A stretch of 64,000 bases of DNA from Stenotrophomonas maltophilia (GTDB lineage Bacteria; Pseudomonadota; Gammaproteobacteria; Xanthomonadales; Xanthomonadaceae): assembly GCF_004920835.1 (NCBI RefSeq), contig NZ_QFHO01000012.1, forward strand, positions 58,166 to 122,165. Direction: 5' to 3'. Every line of letters starts with the position of its first letter. Positions within the stretch are counted from its first letter, which is position 1. The position numbers and the translations under genes were made by a program. This document shows positions 39,779 to 50,083 of this stretch, in pieces. Under the pieces are notes generated by a model. The model saw only the letters and a program-made list of their open reading frames with translations. It made no database searches and had not been told where the DNA came from.

Positions 39779-40816
39779 ATGGATATCGCCGAGCTGTTGG
39801 CGTTTTCCGTAAAGAACAAAGCGTCCGACCTGCATCTGTCTGCAGGCCTGCCGCCGATGATCCGCGTGGACGGCGACGTTCGCCGGATCAACATCCCAGC
39901 CCTGGACCACAAGCAGGTCCATGCGCTGGTGTACGACATCATGTCCGACAAGCAGCGCCGCGATTACGAGGAATTCCTCGAAGTGGACTTCTCCTTCGAG
40001 ATCCCGTCGCTGGCGCGCTTCCGTGTCAATGCGTTCAACCAGAACCGCGGCGCTGGTGCGGTGTTCCGTACCATTCCGTCCGAAGTGCTGACCCTCGAGG
40101 ACCTGGCCTGCCCGCCGTTGTTCCGCGAAGTGATCCAGCAGCCGCAGGGCCTGATCCTGGTCACCGGCCCGACCGGTTCGGGCAAGTCGACCACGCTGGC
40201 GGCGATGATCGACTACATCAACAAGAACGAATACGGCCACATCCTCACCGTCGAGGATCCGATCGAATTCGTGCACACCTCGCAGAAGTGCCTGATCAAC
40301 CAGCGCGAAGTGCACCGCGACACGCATGGCTTCAACGAAGCGCTGCGCTCGGCACTGCGTGAGGATCCGGACATCATCCTGGTCGGCGAACTTCGTGACC
40401 TGGAAACCATCCGTCTGGCGCTGACCGCGGCGGAAACCGGCCACCTGGTGTTCGGCACCCTGCACACCAGTTCGGCCGCCAAGACCATCGACCGCATCAT
40501 CGACGTGTTCCCGGCCGGCGAAAAGCCGATGGTGCGTTCGATGCTGTCCGAGTCGCTGCGTGCAGTGATCTCGCAGGCGCTGCTGAAGAAGGTCGGCGGC
40601 GGTCGTACCGCTGCGTGGGAAATCATGGTCGGCACCCCGGCCATCCGCAACCTGATCCGCGAGGACAAGGTGGCGCAGATGTATTCGGCCATCCAGACCG
40701 GCCAGCAGTACGGCATGATGACCCTGGACCAGCACCTGCAGGACCTGGTCAAGCGCAGCCTGATCACCCGCAACCAGGCCCGCGAGTACGCCAAGGACAA
40801 GCGTCTGTTCGAGTAA
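39779..40816 (+). CDS. pilT: Type IV pilus retraction ATPase PilT
   Basis: A 345-residue hexameric ATPase that depolymerises type IV pili for twitching. Walker A GPTGSGKST is at residues 130-138, then the Asp box (VEDPIEFVH), Walker B (ILVGELRDLETIRLALTAAETGH), the His box (HLVFGTLHTSSAAKTIDR) and the C-terminal retraction motif AIRNLIRE. Start ATG follows GGGGAG; a TATACT box lies at 39719-39724. It is followed by pilU. Confidence 0.96.
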   Translation: MDIAELLAFSVKNKASDLHLSAGLPPMIRVDGDVRRINIPALDHKQVHALVYDIMSDKQRRDYEEFLEVDFSFEIPSLARFRVNAFNQNRGAGAVFRTIPSEVLTLEDLACPPLFREVIQQPQGLILVTGPTGSGKSTTLAAMIDYINKNEYGHILTVEDPIEFVHTSQKCLINQREVHRDTHGFNEALRSALREDPDIILVGELRDLETIRLALTAAETGHLVFGTLHTSSAAKTIDRIIDVFPAGEKPMVRSMLSESLRAVISQALLKKVGGGRTAAWEIMVGTPAIRNLIREDKVAQMYSAIQTGQQYGMMTLDQHLQDLVKRSLITRNQAREYAKDKRLFE

Positions 40817-40900
40817 GGCGAGGCAATGGCGGGGCAGCGCGCAGCAAGGCGCGGCTGTCCCCGCGATGTTCCCTCCACCGACCGATTCCTGGAGCCTTTC

Positions 40901-42043
40901 GTGAACACCACTGCCACCACCATCGATTTCACATCGTTCCTCAAGCTGATGGCGCACCAGCGCGCCTCGGACCTGTTCATCACCGCAGGCATGCCGCCGG
41001 CGATGAAGGTCAACGGCAAGATCTCGCCGATCACGCAGACACCACTGACCCCGCAGCAGAGCCGCGATCTGGTGCTGAACGTGATGACCCCGGCGCAGCG
41101 CGAGGAATTCGAGAAGACCCACGAGTGCAACTTCGCCATCGGCCTGTCCGGTGTCGGCCGCTTCCGTGTCAGCTGCTTCTACCAGCGCAACCAGGTGGGC
41201 ATGGTGCTGCGTCGTATCGAGACGCGCATTCCGACGGTGGAAGAACTGAGCCTGCCGCCGATCATCAAGACGCTGGCGATGACCAAGCGCGGCATCATCC
41301 TGTTCGTCGGCGCCACCGGTACCGGTAAATCGACCTCGCTGGCGGCGATGATCGGCTACCGCAACCAGAACTCGACCGGCCACATCATCACCATCGAAGA
41401 TCCGATCGAGTTCGTGCACAAGCACGAGGGCTGCATCATCACCCAGCGCGAGGTCGGCATCGATACCGACAGCTGGGAAGCAGCGCTGAAGAACACCCTG
41501 CGCCAGGCGCCGGACGTGATCATGATCGGCGAGGTGCGTACCCGCGAGGGCATGGACCACGCCATCGCGTTCGCGGAAACCGGCCACCTGGTGCTGTGCA
41601 CCCTGCATGCCAACAACGCCAACCAGGCGATGGACCGCATCGTCAACTTCTTCCCGGAAGACCGTCGCAACCAGTTGCTGATGGACCTGTCGTTGAACCT
41701 CAAGGGTGTGGTTGCGCAGCAGCTGGTGCCGTCGCCCGATGGCCGTTCGCGCAAGGTGGCGATGGAGATCCTGCTGGGCACGCCGCTGGTGCAGGACTAC
41801 ATCCGCGACGGCGAGATCCACAAGCTGAAGGAAGTGATGAAGGATTCGGTCCAGCTGGGCATGAAGACCTTCGACCAGAGCCTGTTCGAGCTTTACCAGG
41901 CTGGCGAGATCAGCTACGAGGACGCGCTGCGCTACGCCGATTCGCAGAACGAAGTGCGCCTGCGCATCAAGCTCAGCCAGGGCGGCGATGCCCGCACCCT
42001 GTCGCAGGGGCTGGATGGCGTGGAGATTTCCGAGATCCGATGA
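40901..42043 (+). CDS. pilU: PilT-like accessory retraction ATPase PilU
   Basis: A 380-residue PilT paralogue that supports retraction with PilT. Walker A is GATGTGKSTS, the Asp box IEDPIEFVHKHEG, Walker B IMIGEVRTREGMDHAIAFAETGH, and the C-terminal extension is Leu/Arg-rich. The GTG at 40901 with GGAG seven bases upstream is chosen as start; upstream residues in this frame are not conserved. It follows pilT by 84 bases. Confidence 0.93.
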   Translation: MNTTATTIDFTSFLKLMAHQRASDLFITAGMPPAMKVNGKISPITQTPLTPQQSRDLVLNVMTPAQREEFEKTHECNFAIGLSGVGRFRVSCFYQRNQVGMVLRRIETRIPTVEELSLPPIIKTLAMTKRGIILFVGATGTGKSTSLAAMIGYRNQNSTGHIITIEDPIEFVHKHEGCIITQREVGIDTDSWEAALKNTLRQAPDVIMIGEVRTREGMDHAIAFAETGHLVLCTLHANNANQAMDRIVNFFPEDRRNQLLMDLSLNLKGVVAQQLVPSPDGRSRKVAMEILLGTPLVQDYIRDGEIHKLKEVMKDSVQLGMKTFDQSLFELYQAGEISYEDALRYADSQNEVRLRIKLSQGGDARTLSQGLDGVEISEIR

Positions 42044-42129
42044 CCGGACGGGCGCCTGCGGGCGCCCTCTGCTCCGGGATGACTACAGCGCCGGATGCAC
42101 GCCGGCGTGAACCTGCCAGGGAGGCCTGC

Positions 42130-42807
42130 ATGCGTGCGACTGTGAGCGTGATACTGGCCATCGCCGTGCTGCTGCAGGCCGGCTGTGCCCGTACCCCCGA
42201 ACCGGCTGCCCCGGCCGAGGACTGCGACGATCCGCAGGCGCATGCCTGGTATCTGCTGCCACCGCCTGCACAGAGGCGTAGCAGGGACCCGCTTCCGTTC
42301 CTCGATTTCACCGGGTTTGCGAGGGCATCCTACAGAGACGCGTTGCGGGATCTCGATGGCTTGCCGGAGCCGTCGTTCCGCTGTGGCAGCGTACCGGTCC
42401 AGGCGTATCGCTTCGTCTGGCATACCCCATTCTTCCCGGGCGTGGTAGTACGCGCCCAGCGCAATGCAGCGGGCCAGGCGTGGATCGTCGGGCGCAGTGT
42501 GCGCGATTTCGAGATTCCCGGATCGTCACCCGGGCGTCCATCCACCGTCATCAAGGGCGGTACGTGCTCTCCACCGCGCGCGCTGAGTGCGGAGGAATGG
42601 AAGGCCATCGCCGCCGCGTTTGCGCTGTTGCAGGGCGAAGACTCGAGCGCTGGGCTTGATGGCTCATCGTGGATTTTCGAGTCCGTGGTGGACGGCCAAC
42701 AACGCTGGTTCGCGCGATGGGTGCCGCGGGATCCGGCGTTCCGCAACACTGGCAGGATGATGGTGGAACTGGCGGGTTGCACTGACACGCTGCAGGCCAT
42801 GGAATGA
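42130..42807 (+). CDS. Hypothetical lipoprotein
   Basis: A 225-residue secreted lipoprotein with lipobox LQAGC at residues 15-19 (ILAIAVLLQAGCARTPEP). The mature part has YRFVWHTPFFPGVVVRAQR and an SSWIFESVVDGQQRWFARWVPRD block; the layout resembles small exported proteins of unknown function in Xanthomonadaceae. No domain recognised. It follows pilU but has its own spacing, so it may be independent. Confidence 0.68.
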   Translation: MRATVSVILAIAVLLQAGCARTPEPAAPAEDCDDPQAHAWYLLPPPAQRRSRDPLPFLDFTGFARASYRDALRDLDGLPEPSFRCGSVPVQAYRFVWHTPFFPGVVVRAQRNAAGQAWIVGRSVRDFEIPGSSPGRPSTVIKGGTCSPPRALSAEEWKAIAAAFALLQGEDSSAGLDGSSWIFESVVDGQQRWFARWVPRDPAFRNTGRMMVELAGCTDTLQAME

Positions 42808-42841
42808 CCGGCGTGCTGCCGATTGATGAATTCCAGTCATG

Positions 42842-43901
<1,060 letters not shown>

Positions 43902-43943
43902 CCACCGGGCCATCTTGCCTCTGGTGGGTGCGGACGGAAGTGG

Positions 43944-43964
43944 GTGCGGGCCGTTGGTCCGCAC
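43944..43964. terminator. Hairpin between convergent AKR and LysR genes
   Basis: GTGCGGGCC, GTT loop, GGTCCGCAC: a 9-bp stem with one G-T pair, of the same class as the hairpin at 38145. It sits between the two stops. Confidence 0.5.
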
Positions 43965-43972
43965 TCCTCAGC

Positions 43973-44872
43973 TCATCCAGCCATCGGCCCACGCAGTGCG
44001 TCAAGCACCGTCCGCATCGCCACGGTGACATGGCGGCGCGACGGGTAATACGCGTAGTAGCCATCGAAGTGCGGGCACCAGTCGTCCAGCACCGACTGCA
44101 GGCGGCCATCGTCCAGCATCGGCTGCACCTGGTCTTCCGGCAGCCAGGCCAGGCCGCTGCCGGCCAATGCGGCAGCACGGGTCATGCCCATGCTGTTGAA
44201 GATCCACTGTCCGCTCACGCGCACGCTCAGTTCGTTGCCGTCCTGGCCGAAATCCCACGGCATCAGCCCGCCATGCGTGGGCAGGCGCAGGGTGACGCAG
44301 TTGTGCTCGGCCAAGTCGTGCGGATGCCGCGGCACCACGTGCTGGCGGAAGTAGCTGGGCGCACCAACCACGCGCATGCGCAGTGGCGGGCTGACCGGCA
44401 CGGCGACCATGTCGCGCGCCAGCCGTTCGCCGAGGCGGATGCCGATGTCGTAGCGCTCGGCGACGATGTCGGCCAACCCGTAGTCGGCAGCCAGTTCCAC
44501 CTTCAGGTCCGGATACTGCTGCAGCAATGGCGCCAGCCGCGGCCAGGCGATGTACTCGGCGGCATGGCCGGTGGCATTGATGCGGATGGTGCCGGCTGGT
44601 CGGTCGCGGTACTCGGCCAACGCGGCCAGTTCGTCCTCGATCTCGGCCAGGCGCGGAGCGAGGGTCTCGAGCAGGCGGGCTCCAGCCTCGGTGGTGGACA
44701 CGCTGCGGGTGGTACGGGTCAGCAGGCGCACGCCGAGTCGCTCTTCCAGGCCGCGCATGGCATGGCTGAGTGCGGACTGTGAAACGCCCAGCTGGGCGGC
44801 GGCCCTGGTGAAGCTGCCCTCGCGGGCGACGTGGACGAAGGCCTGCAGGTCATTGAGGTTTTCACGGGGCAT
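43973..44872 (-). CDS. LysR-family transcriptional regulator
   Basis: A 299-residue LTTR. HTH: LNDLQAFVHVAREGSFTRAAAQLGVSQSALSHAMRGLEERLG; effector domain with GTIRINATGHAAEYIAWPRLAPLL. Members of this group often control a nearby AKR or quinone reductase, so the convergent AKR gene is a reasonable target (inference). Confidence 0.87.
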   Translation of the reverse strand: MPRENLNDLQAFVHVAREGSFTRAAAQLGVSQSALSHAMRGLEERLGVRLLTRTTRSVSTTEAGARLLETLAPRLAEIEDELAALAEYRDRPAGTIRINATGHAAEYIAWPRLAPLLQQYPDLKVELAADYGLADIVAERYDIGIRLGERLARDMVAVPVSPPLRMRVVGAPSYFRQHVVPRHPHDLAEHNCVTLRLPTHGGLMPWDFGQDGNELSVRVSGQWIFNSMGMTRAAALAGSGLAWLPEDQVQPMLDDGRLQSVLDDWCPHFDGYYAYYPSRRHVTVAMRTVLDALRGPMAG

Positions 44873-44965
44873 GACGGGATGATACGGCTCCCGGATTGAA
44901 CGGATCTGTCGATTTCCTGCTCCCCGGTTCGTCGTACCGGTACATCCATCGCAAGGAGCTTCCGC

Positions 44966-45175
44966 ATGAGCACTGAAAAGCCCAAGGGCCCGGCCTCGTA
45001 CTTTCCCTCCATCGAGAAGACCTACGGGCAGCCGGTGGCGCACTGGTTCGGGCTGCTGGCGAAGCAGCCTGGCCTGAAACACATGGAGCTGGTCAGTTTC
45101 CTGAAAAGCGAGCATGGGCTGGGCCATGGCCACGCCAACGCGCTGGTGGCGCACCATCTGGCCGGGAAGGGATGA
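44966..45175 (+). CDS. DUF4287 small protein
   Basis: A 69-residue protein fully covered by the DUF4287 pattern: ASYFPSIEKTYGQPVAHWFGLL and HMELVSFLKSEHGLGHGHANALVAHHL. Function unknown; often found near stress genes. AAGGAG lies nine bases before the ATG. Confidence 0.88.
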   Translation: MSTEKPKGPASYFPSIEKTYGQPVAHWFGLLAKQPGLKHMELVSFLKSEHGLGHGHANALVAHHLAGKG

Positions 45176-45200
45176 GGCAGGCAACGCTGCGCTGAACGGT

Positions 45201-45221
45201 CGTGTGGGGTCAGGCCACACG
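45201..45221 (+). terminator. Hairpin after the DUF4287 gene
   Basis: CGTGTGG, loop GGTCAGG, CCACACG: a 7-bp stem 25 bases after the stop, without a strong T-run. Confidence 0.4.
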
Positions 45222-45271
45222 GCATCCAGAGTCAGGCAGACTGGGCGTCCATCCCGAGGCAGGACGCCCAT

Positions 45272-45721
45272 ATGCAGGTCACGCTGGACGCGATCACCGT
45301 CGACAACTACGAAGCCGTGTGCGATCTCGACGTCAGTGAGGCGCAGCAGGATTTCGTCGCCGGCAACACCTGGTCGCTGGTGCAGGCCGCGTTCCATCCC
45401 GGCTTCCAGACCCGTGCCATCCAGGCCGACGGCGAGCTGGTCGGATTCTTCATGTGGGTGCCGGAGACGCCGCAGCGCATCTCGATATGGCGCTTCATGG
45501 TCGATCAGCGCTGGCAGGGGCGTGGCATCGGGCGCCGCGCGCTGGAACTGGCGCTGGAGCAGATCCGGGATACGCCCGGCCTGGTCGAGATCGAGATCTG
45601 CTACAACCCGCACAATCCGGTGGCGGGAGCTTTCTATGGCAGCTTCGGTTTCGTAGAGACCGGCATGGACGATGATGGCGAGGACATGCTGGCCGTGCTG
45701 CCGGTGACGCCTCCGAAATAA
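45272..45721 (+). CDS. GNAT-family N-acetyltransferase
   Basis: A 149-residue acetyltransferase. The acetyl-CoA motif is VDQRWQGRGIGRRALELAL, followed by ICYNPHNPVAGAFYGSFGFVETGMDDDGEDML. It resembles the spermidine/diamine acetyltransferase-like group (SpeG/BltD-type C-terminal block). Substrate not determinable from the sequence. AGGA lies upstream of the ATG. Confidence 0.87.
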   Translation: MQVTLDAITVDNYEAVCDLDVSEAQQDFVAGNTWSLVQAAFHPGFQTRAIQADGELVGFFMWVPETPQRISIWRFMVDQRWQGRGIGRRALELALEQIRDTPGLVEIEICYNPHNPVAGAFYGSFGFVETGMDDDGEDMLAVLPVTPPK

Positions 45722-45814
45722 CCTGAATGGGCGAGCGCAGCTGAACGATTTCATCTGCAACTGTCATGCAGATCGTGTCTAATATCGCTCCCCACCTGCT
45801 GTTCCCCCGCCCGT

Positions 45815-46522
45815 ATGTCCCTTCCCGCCCATGGCTCCGCGCCGTGCGACGACGCTGACGGCCACCTGGTCACCGCTGGTCCGCTGACCCCACCGCCCGA
45901 CAGCGCCGGCACCACCGCCGACGAAAAAGCGCTGCGCCACTCGATTGCCGAGGACGTGCAGGGCATGGTGCTGGCCACGATGGTGGCCTCGCTGGGCCTG
46001 GCCATCTTCGCCAAGGGTGGGCTGATGATCGGCGGCATGGCCGGCATGGCCTTCCTGCTGCACTACTCGATGGGCTGGAACTTCGGCCTGGTGTTCGTGC
46101 TGGTCAACCTGCCGTTCTACTGGGTGGCGCTGCGGCGCATGGGCTGGGAATTCACCCTGAAGACCTTCGCCGCGGTCACCGCCTGTGGCGTGCTGACCGA
46201 CCTGCTGCCGCGCTGGATCGATTTCTCGCACATCAACCCGCTGTATTCGGCGATCGTCGGTGGTGCGTTGTCTGGCCTGGGCATCCTGTTCTTCATCCGC
46301 CACCGCGCCAGCCTCGGCGGCATCGGCATTCTTGCCGTGTACCTGCAGCGCACCCGTGGCTGGAGCGCCGGCAAGGTGCAGATGTCCTACGACGCCTGCC
46401 TGATGGTGGCTGCGTTCTTCGTGCTGTCGCCGTCGAAGGTGTTGTACTCGGCCATCGGCGCGGTGGTGCTCAGCCTGGTGCTGATGTTCAACCACCGCCC
46501 GGGCCGTTACATGGGCGTGTGA
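45815..46522 (+). CDS. YitT-family membrane protein
   Basis: A 235-residue inner-membrane protein with five to six segments. GLAIFAKGGLMIGGMAGMAFLLHYSMGWNFG is the repeated YitT/DUF161 motif (aliphatic-GG-xx-G-x-A). The N-terminal 45 residues are hydrophilic and Pro/Asp-rich. Homologues are poorly understood. It ends before a strong SMAG dimer shared with the convergent tag gene. Confidence 0.83.
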   Translation: MSLPAHGSAPCDDADGHLVTAGPLTPPPDSAGTTADEKALRHSIAEDVQGMVLATMVASLGLAIFAKGGLMIGGMAGMAFLLHYSMGWNFGLVFVLVNLPFYWVALRRMGWEFTLKTFAAVTACGVLTDLLPRWIDFSHINPLYSAIVGGALSGLGILFFIRHRASLGGIGILAVYLQRTRGWSAGKVQMSYDACLMVAAFFVLSPSKVLYSAIGAVVLSLVLMFNHRPGRYMGV

Positions 46523-46530
46523 CGATTCGA

Positions 46531-46602
46531 CGGTAGTGCCGGCCGCTGGCCGGCAACACCTGCAGCATTCCGGAGGCTGCCGGCCAGCGGCCGGCACTAC
46601 CG
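46531..46602. repeat. SMAG dimer in inverted orientation
   Basis: Two copies of a palindrome starting CGGTAGTGCCGGCCGC form perfect 25-bp inverted arms (46531-46555 and 46578-46602) with a 22-base loop. The right arm covers the last two codons of tag. It is a strong hairpin between convergent genes and acts as a likely bidirectional terminator. Confidence 0.85.
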
Positions 46603-47139
46603 GGAGGCCTGCAACCACGGCGGCGACAGCTTCAGCAGCCGCGCGTGCACCGGGCAGTCCTCGGCGTGCGCACCGGGCAGGTAGCCCAGGCTCATCAGGA
46701 ACTCGCCGGTGATCTCACCGCCGGTGAAGCGGAACGTCTTCTTGAACAGCTTCACCCAGTCGGCCTTGCTGCGCGGATGGTGCGCGTCCAGCCAGCCCGC
46801 GAAGCTGCCGTGGCTGGCCCGCAGCTGCTGGATCACCTGCGCGTTGTGGATCGCCGCCAGCACCTTCAGCCGGTTGCGGATGATGCCCCCGTCCGACAGC
46901 AGCCGCTCGATGTCCTGCTCGGCGTAGGCTGCAACCCGATCCACATCGAAGCCGTCATAGGCCGAGCGGAAGCCCTCGCGCTTCTTCAGGATCGTCTCCC
47001 AGCTCAGCCCGGCCTGGTTGATTTCCAGCACCAGCCGCTCGAACAGCTCGCGCTCCTCACGCTGCGGAAAGCCGTACTCGTTGGCGTGGTAGTAGTCGTG
47101 CACCGGATGACCCGGGGCGATGAGGCAGTAGCCGCTCAT
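46597..47139 (-). CDS. tag: DNA-3-methyladenine glycosylase I
   Basis: A 180-residue base-excision repair enzyme that removes 3-methyladenine. WETILKKREGFRSAYDGFDVDRVAAY contains the Tag helix-hairpin-helix-like block; HDYYHANEYGFPQREERELFERLVLEINQAGLSW is the start of the family. The N-terminal Cys and His (C5, H11) are zinc ligands, with late His/Cys in the DCPVHARLL end. Overlaps the upstream DUF4153 gene by four bases. Confidence 0.92.
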   Translation of the reverse strand: MSGYCLIAPGHPVHDYYHANEYGFPQREERELFERLVLEINQAGLSWETILKKREGFRSAYDGFDVDRVAAYAEQDIERLLSDGGIIRNRLKVLAAIHNAQVIQQLRASHGSFAGWLDAHHPRSKADWVKLFKKTFRFTGGEITGEFLMSLGYLPGAHAEDCPVHARLLKLSPPWLQASR

Positions 47140-48923
47140 GGGGAAGACTCGTTGGATTCGGGTTCGGGATCGATGGCCAGCGCGGGGCGCCCGCCGATGG
47201 ACAGCATCGGCCAGCGCGGTGGCACAAGCGTGAGTTCGCCATCACGCAGGGCCTGGTTGATCGCCTCGGCTTGGCCGCTGACGGTGCCGAACAGCGAACC
47301 GGCCCGGTGCCACTGGGCATCCCTGCCACGTGCGTACAGCACGCAGTCCGGCCCACGGTGGGTGTACAGCTCGCACAGCAGCACCTCGGTGCTGCCGTCG
47401 CCATCCAGGTCCCGATGCACGATCAGGCAGTCACGCTCGCTCTCGGCACAGGATTCGCCGTTGATCGCGCGCGTGGCCAGCGCCTGCCACCAGTCGGCGG
47501 GCGGCGAGGTGGATCCCTTGGCCAGCTTCAGCGCGCGCTGCAGGGCGGCGACATCCTGCGGGCCCTTGTCCAGGCGGGTGCCGCTGTCCCAGCGTGAGGT
47601 GCGTGCCAGCGCATCGGCGATCACCTGCGGCGCGTTGGCATCGGCGCGGATCGCCGGATCGTCCTGCAGTCCGCGCAGCGCCTGCACGCCGCGGCGGCCG
47701 AGGTCGAAGCGCAGTACGTTGACGTCGCTGCTGGTGATCGCCGGCGGGTCTGCACGCAGCCGTGCCAACTGGCTGGACAGGGTCAGCCGCACCGGGTCCA
47801 GCAGCGGCGAGTTGCCCAGCAATGCCAGTGCCAGCACGGCCCAGCACATCCAACGGTTGATCGGCTCCAGCGTCTGCAGCCAGCGGCCCTGCCGGCGCAC
47901 TACCGCCAGCGCGTAGCCCAGCGCATAGCCGGCCACGGCCAACGCGATCAGCACCGCCCAGAAGCGGTCCAGGGTCCAGCCGTACTGCACCACGCGCAGG
48001 CCCAGTGCATACAGCGCCAGCACCGCATAGACCGGCAGCGCCAGCAGGCTGGCCTCGACCAGCCGGCGCAGCACGACGGGGTAGGGCGCGGTGTCGTCTC
48101 CCTGCTGGTAGACCGCATTGGTGAACGACACCAGCAGCAGCGACAGCACCAGCAGCAGGCTGGCGGCCGAACGGGTCTTCCACAGCGGTTCCAGCCCGGT
48201 CAGCGGCAGGCTCAGCACGAACAGCACGGCGATGAACGAGAGCAGCGGCAGCAGCCCGCGACAGATCGCGAACAGCACCTGGCGGGTGATCTGGATCGCG
48301 CGGTGCTGGGTGCGCCCGATCAGCACACCGAACCCGGCCAGGCTGCCGGTGGCCAGCGCGATGAACGCGTCCTGCCGGAACAGGTCGCGGAAGAAGGTCA
48401 CGTCCAGCAGCTGGAACAGGGCCGCCCACAGCCACAGCAGCAGCCAGGTCAGCCCGGTGAACAGCGCCGCCAGGGCCAGGGTCAGGCCGTTCTGCCAGGC
48501 ACGCTCGAACAGCTCCGGATAGCTGGCGCGCCAATGCCCGTGCTGCAGCTGGAACTGCCACCAGGGCAGAGCCACGAACACCGCCACGGCCATGCCCAGG
48601 GTCAGCGGGAACTGCAGCGCGCCCGAATCCAGCGCGGTCTCGCCGTTGAGGTTCCAGCCGATCCAGGCGGCCAGCGCCAGCACCACCGCCGAGCCGAGCG
48701 CGGCCTGCAGCCACAGGCGGCGCTGGCCCAGCTCGACCAGGCTCAGCGCCACCGCGCTGGGAATGGCCAGCACCCAGGCGTACCAGCAGTAGCGCCAGCC
48801 GATATCGCGGAACGGCCACGCATCGGACAGCTCCTGCGCGGCATACAGCATCAGGCCCTGCAGCAGCGCGATCAGAACGATGGCGCTGCGTGCCGGCAGG
48901 GTCAGGGGCGATGAAGACTGCAT
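47136..48923 (-). CDS. DUF4153 multi-pass membrane protein
   Basis: A 595-residue protein with about 11-12 membrane segments in residues 10-400 (for example LIALLQGLMLYAAQEL, LLLWLWAALFQLLDVTFFRD) and a C-terminal soluble domain with IVHRDLDGDGSTEVLLCELY, an acidic calcium-loop-like segment. DUF4153 proteins are conserved in Xanthomonadaceae and unstudied. Its translation is coupled to tag by an ATGA overlap, an arrangement with no evident functional link. Confidence 0.8.
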   Translation of the reverse strand: MQSSSPLTLPARSAIVLIALLQGLMLYAAQELSDAWPFRDIGWRYCWYAWVLAIPSAVALSLVELGQRRLWLQAALGSAVVLALAAWIGWNLNGETALDSGALQFPLTLGMAVAVFVALPWWQFQLQHGHWRASYPELFERAWQNGLTLALAALFTGLTWLLLWLWAALFQLLDVTFFRDLFRQDAFIALATGSLAGFGVLIGRTQHRAIQITRQVLFAICRGLLPLLSFIAVLFVLSLPLTGLEPLWKTRSAASLLLVLSLLLVSFTNAVYQQGDDTAPYPVVLRRLVEASLLALPVYAVLALYALGLRVVQYGWTLDRFWAVLIALAVAGYALGYALAVVRRQGRWLQTLEPINRWMCWAVLALALLGNSPLLDPVRLTLSSQLARLRADPPAITSSDVNVLRFDLGRRGVQALRGLQDDPAIRADANAPQVIADALARTSRWDSGTRLDKGPQDVAALQRALKLAKGSTSPPADWWQALATRAINGESCAESERDCLIVHRDLDGDGSTEVLLCELYTHRGPDCVLYARGRDAQWHRAGSLFGTVSGQAEAINQALRDGELTLVPPRWPMLSIGGRPALAIDPEPESNESSP

Positions 48924-49002
48924 CGACGACCTTCCATGGCAAAGCACCATCCTAGCCGATCGCCGCACGCGTCCATCGCGCGACCATCCCGCCCCCAGCA
49001 GG

Positions 49003-49015
49003 TAGAATGGGGGCA
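49003..49015 (+). promoter_or_regulatory. -10 box for a probably leaderless yqgE mRNA
   Basis: TAGAAT ends six bases before the ATG at 49015, with no ribosome site. Transcription would begin at the start codon. The same pattern precedes the DUF2946 gene. Confidence 0.4.
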
Positions 49016-49581
49016 TGCCTGTTACGCCGACTTCCCTTGCCGATCACCTGCTCGTCGCGCTGCCCTCGCTGCTCGACGCGACCTTCGCCCGCAGCGTCGC
49101 GCTGATCTGCCAGCACGACGAGAACGGTGCGATGGGCGTGCTGGTCAACCAGCCTTCCGAGTACACGCTGGGCGAAGTGCTGGCACAGATGGACATCACC
49201 ACCGTTGATGGCGACCTGCAGGCGCGCATGGTGCTCAACGGCGGCCCGGTGCATCCCGAACGTGGCTTCGTCATCCATGACGATGCGCGGGCATGGGATT
49301 CCAGCCTGGTCGTGGGTGAAGGCCTGTACCTGACCACCTCGCGCGACATCCTCGAAGCGATGGCACGTGGCGAAGGCCCGGCCAATGCCGTGGTCACGCT
49401 GGGCTGTGCGGGCTGGGGGGCAGGGCAGCTGGAAAGCGAACTGTCCGAGAACAGCTGGCTGACCGTACCGGCCGACGCCGAGCTGGTGTTCCAGCTGCCG
49501 CTGGAGCAGCGCTGGCAGGGCGCGGCCTCGCGCATCGGCGTGGACCTGTTCCGCCTGACCGACTACAGCGGCCATGTCTGA
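49015..49581 (+). CDS. yqgE: YqgE/AlgH family protein
   Basis: A 188-residue DUF179 protein: [41 protein letters not shown] and [16 protein letters not shown] with [14 protein letters not shown]. In Pseudomonas AlgH affects alginate production; biochemical role unclear. Overlaps ruvX by eight bases, the conserved yqgE-yqgF-pyrB order of Gammaproteobacteria. Confidence 0.94.
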   Translation: MPVTPTSLADHLLVALPSLLDATFARSVALICQHDENGAMGVLVNQPSEYTLGEVLAQMDITTVDGDLQARMVLNGGPVHPERGFVIHDDARAWDSSLVVGEGLYLTTSRDILEAMARGEGPANAVVTLGCAGWGAGQLESELSENSWLTVPADAELVFQLPLEQRWQGAASRIGVDLFRLTDYSGHV

Positions 49582-50068
49582 GCCGGCGGCGCCCGCACCG
49601 GTTTCTCCTGCTCCGGCCATCCGCCGTGACGGCACCGTTCTGGGTTTCGATGTCGGCTCGCGGCGTATCGGCGTAGCCATCGGCAGTGCCTTCGCTGCGC
49701 ATGCGCGCGCGGTGGCTGTGGTCGATGTGCACGGCAACGGCCCGGACTGGACCGCGATCGAACGCCTGATCAAGGAATGGAAGCCCGATGGCCTTGTGGT
49801 GGGCGATCCGCTCACGCTGGACGGCCAGGACCAGCCCAATCGCAAGCGGGCGCAGGGCTTTGCCCGCCAGCTGCGGGAACGTTTCAAGCTGCCGGTGGTG
49901 ATGATCGACGAGCGTTCCAGCTCGGTCGAGGCCGCACGCCGCTTCGCTGTCGAGCGCGCCGAAGGGCGCAAGCGCCGCCGTGATGCGGCCGCCCTCGATG
50001 CGGTGGCCGCGGCGGTGATCATCGACCGCTGGCTGTCGTCGCCGGACGACGCCACTCCCATTCCCTGA
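49574..50068 (+). CDS. ruvX: Holliday-junction resolvase-like nuclease RuvX (YqgF)
   Basis: A 164-residue RNase H-fold protein. [23 protein letters not shown] holds the first catalytic Asp; [46 protein letters not shown] carries further acidic residues and [18 protein letters not shown] the last. It acts in 16S rRNA 5' maturation in E. coli. Follows yqgE directly and precedes pyrB by 15 bases. Confidence 0.92.
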   Translation: MSEPAAPAPVSPAPAIRRDGTVLGFDVGSRRIGVAIGSAFAAHARAVAVVDVHGNGPDWTAIERLIKEWKPDGLVVGDPLTLDGQDQPNRKRAQGFARQLRERFKLPVVMIDERSSSVEAARRFAVERAEGRKRRRDAAALDAVAAAVIIDRWLSSPDDATPIP

Positions 50069-50083
50069 CTGCCCGACACCGCC

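Noticed and set aside
39710..41821. 703-codon open frame antisense to pilT and pilU
   Set aside because: Same reason: low-complexity translation and both sense genes are unmistakable.
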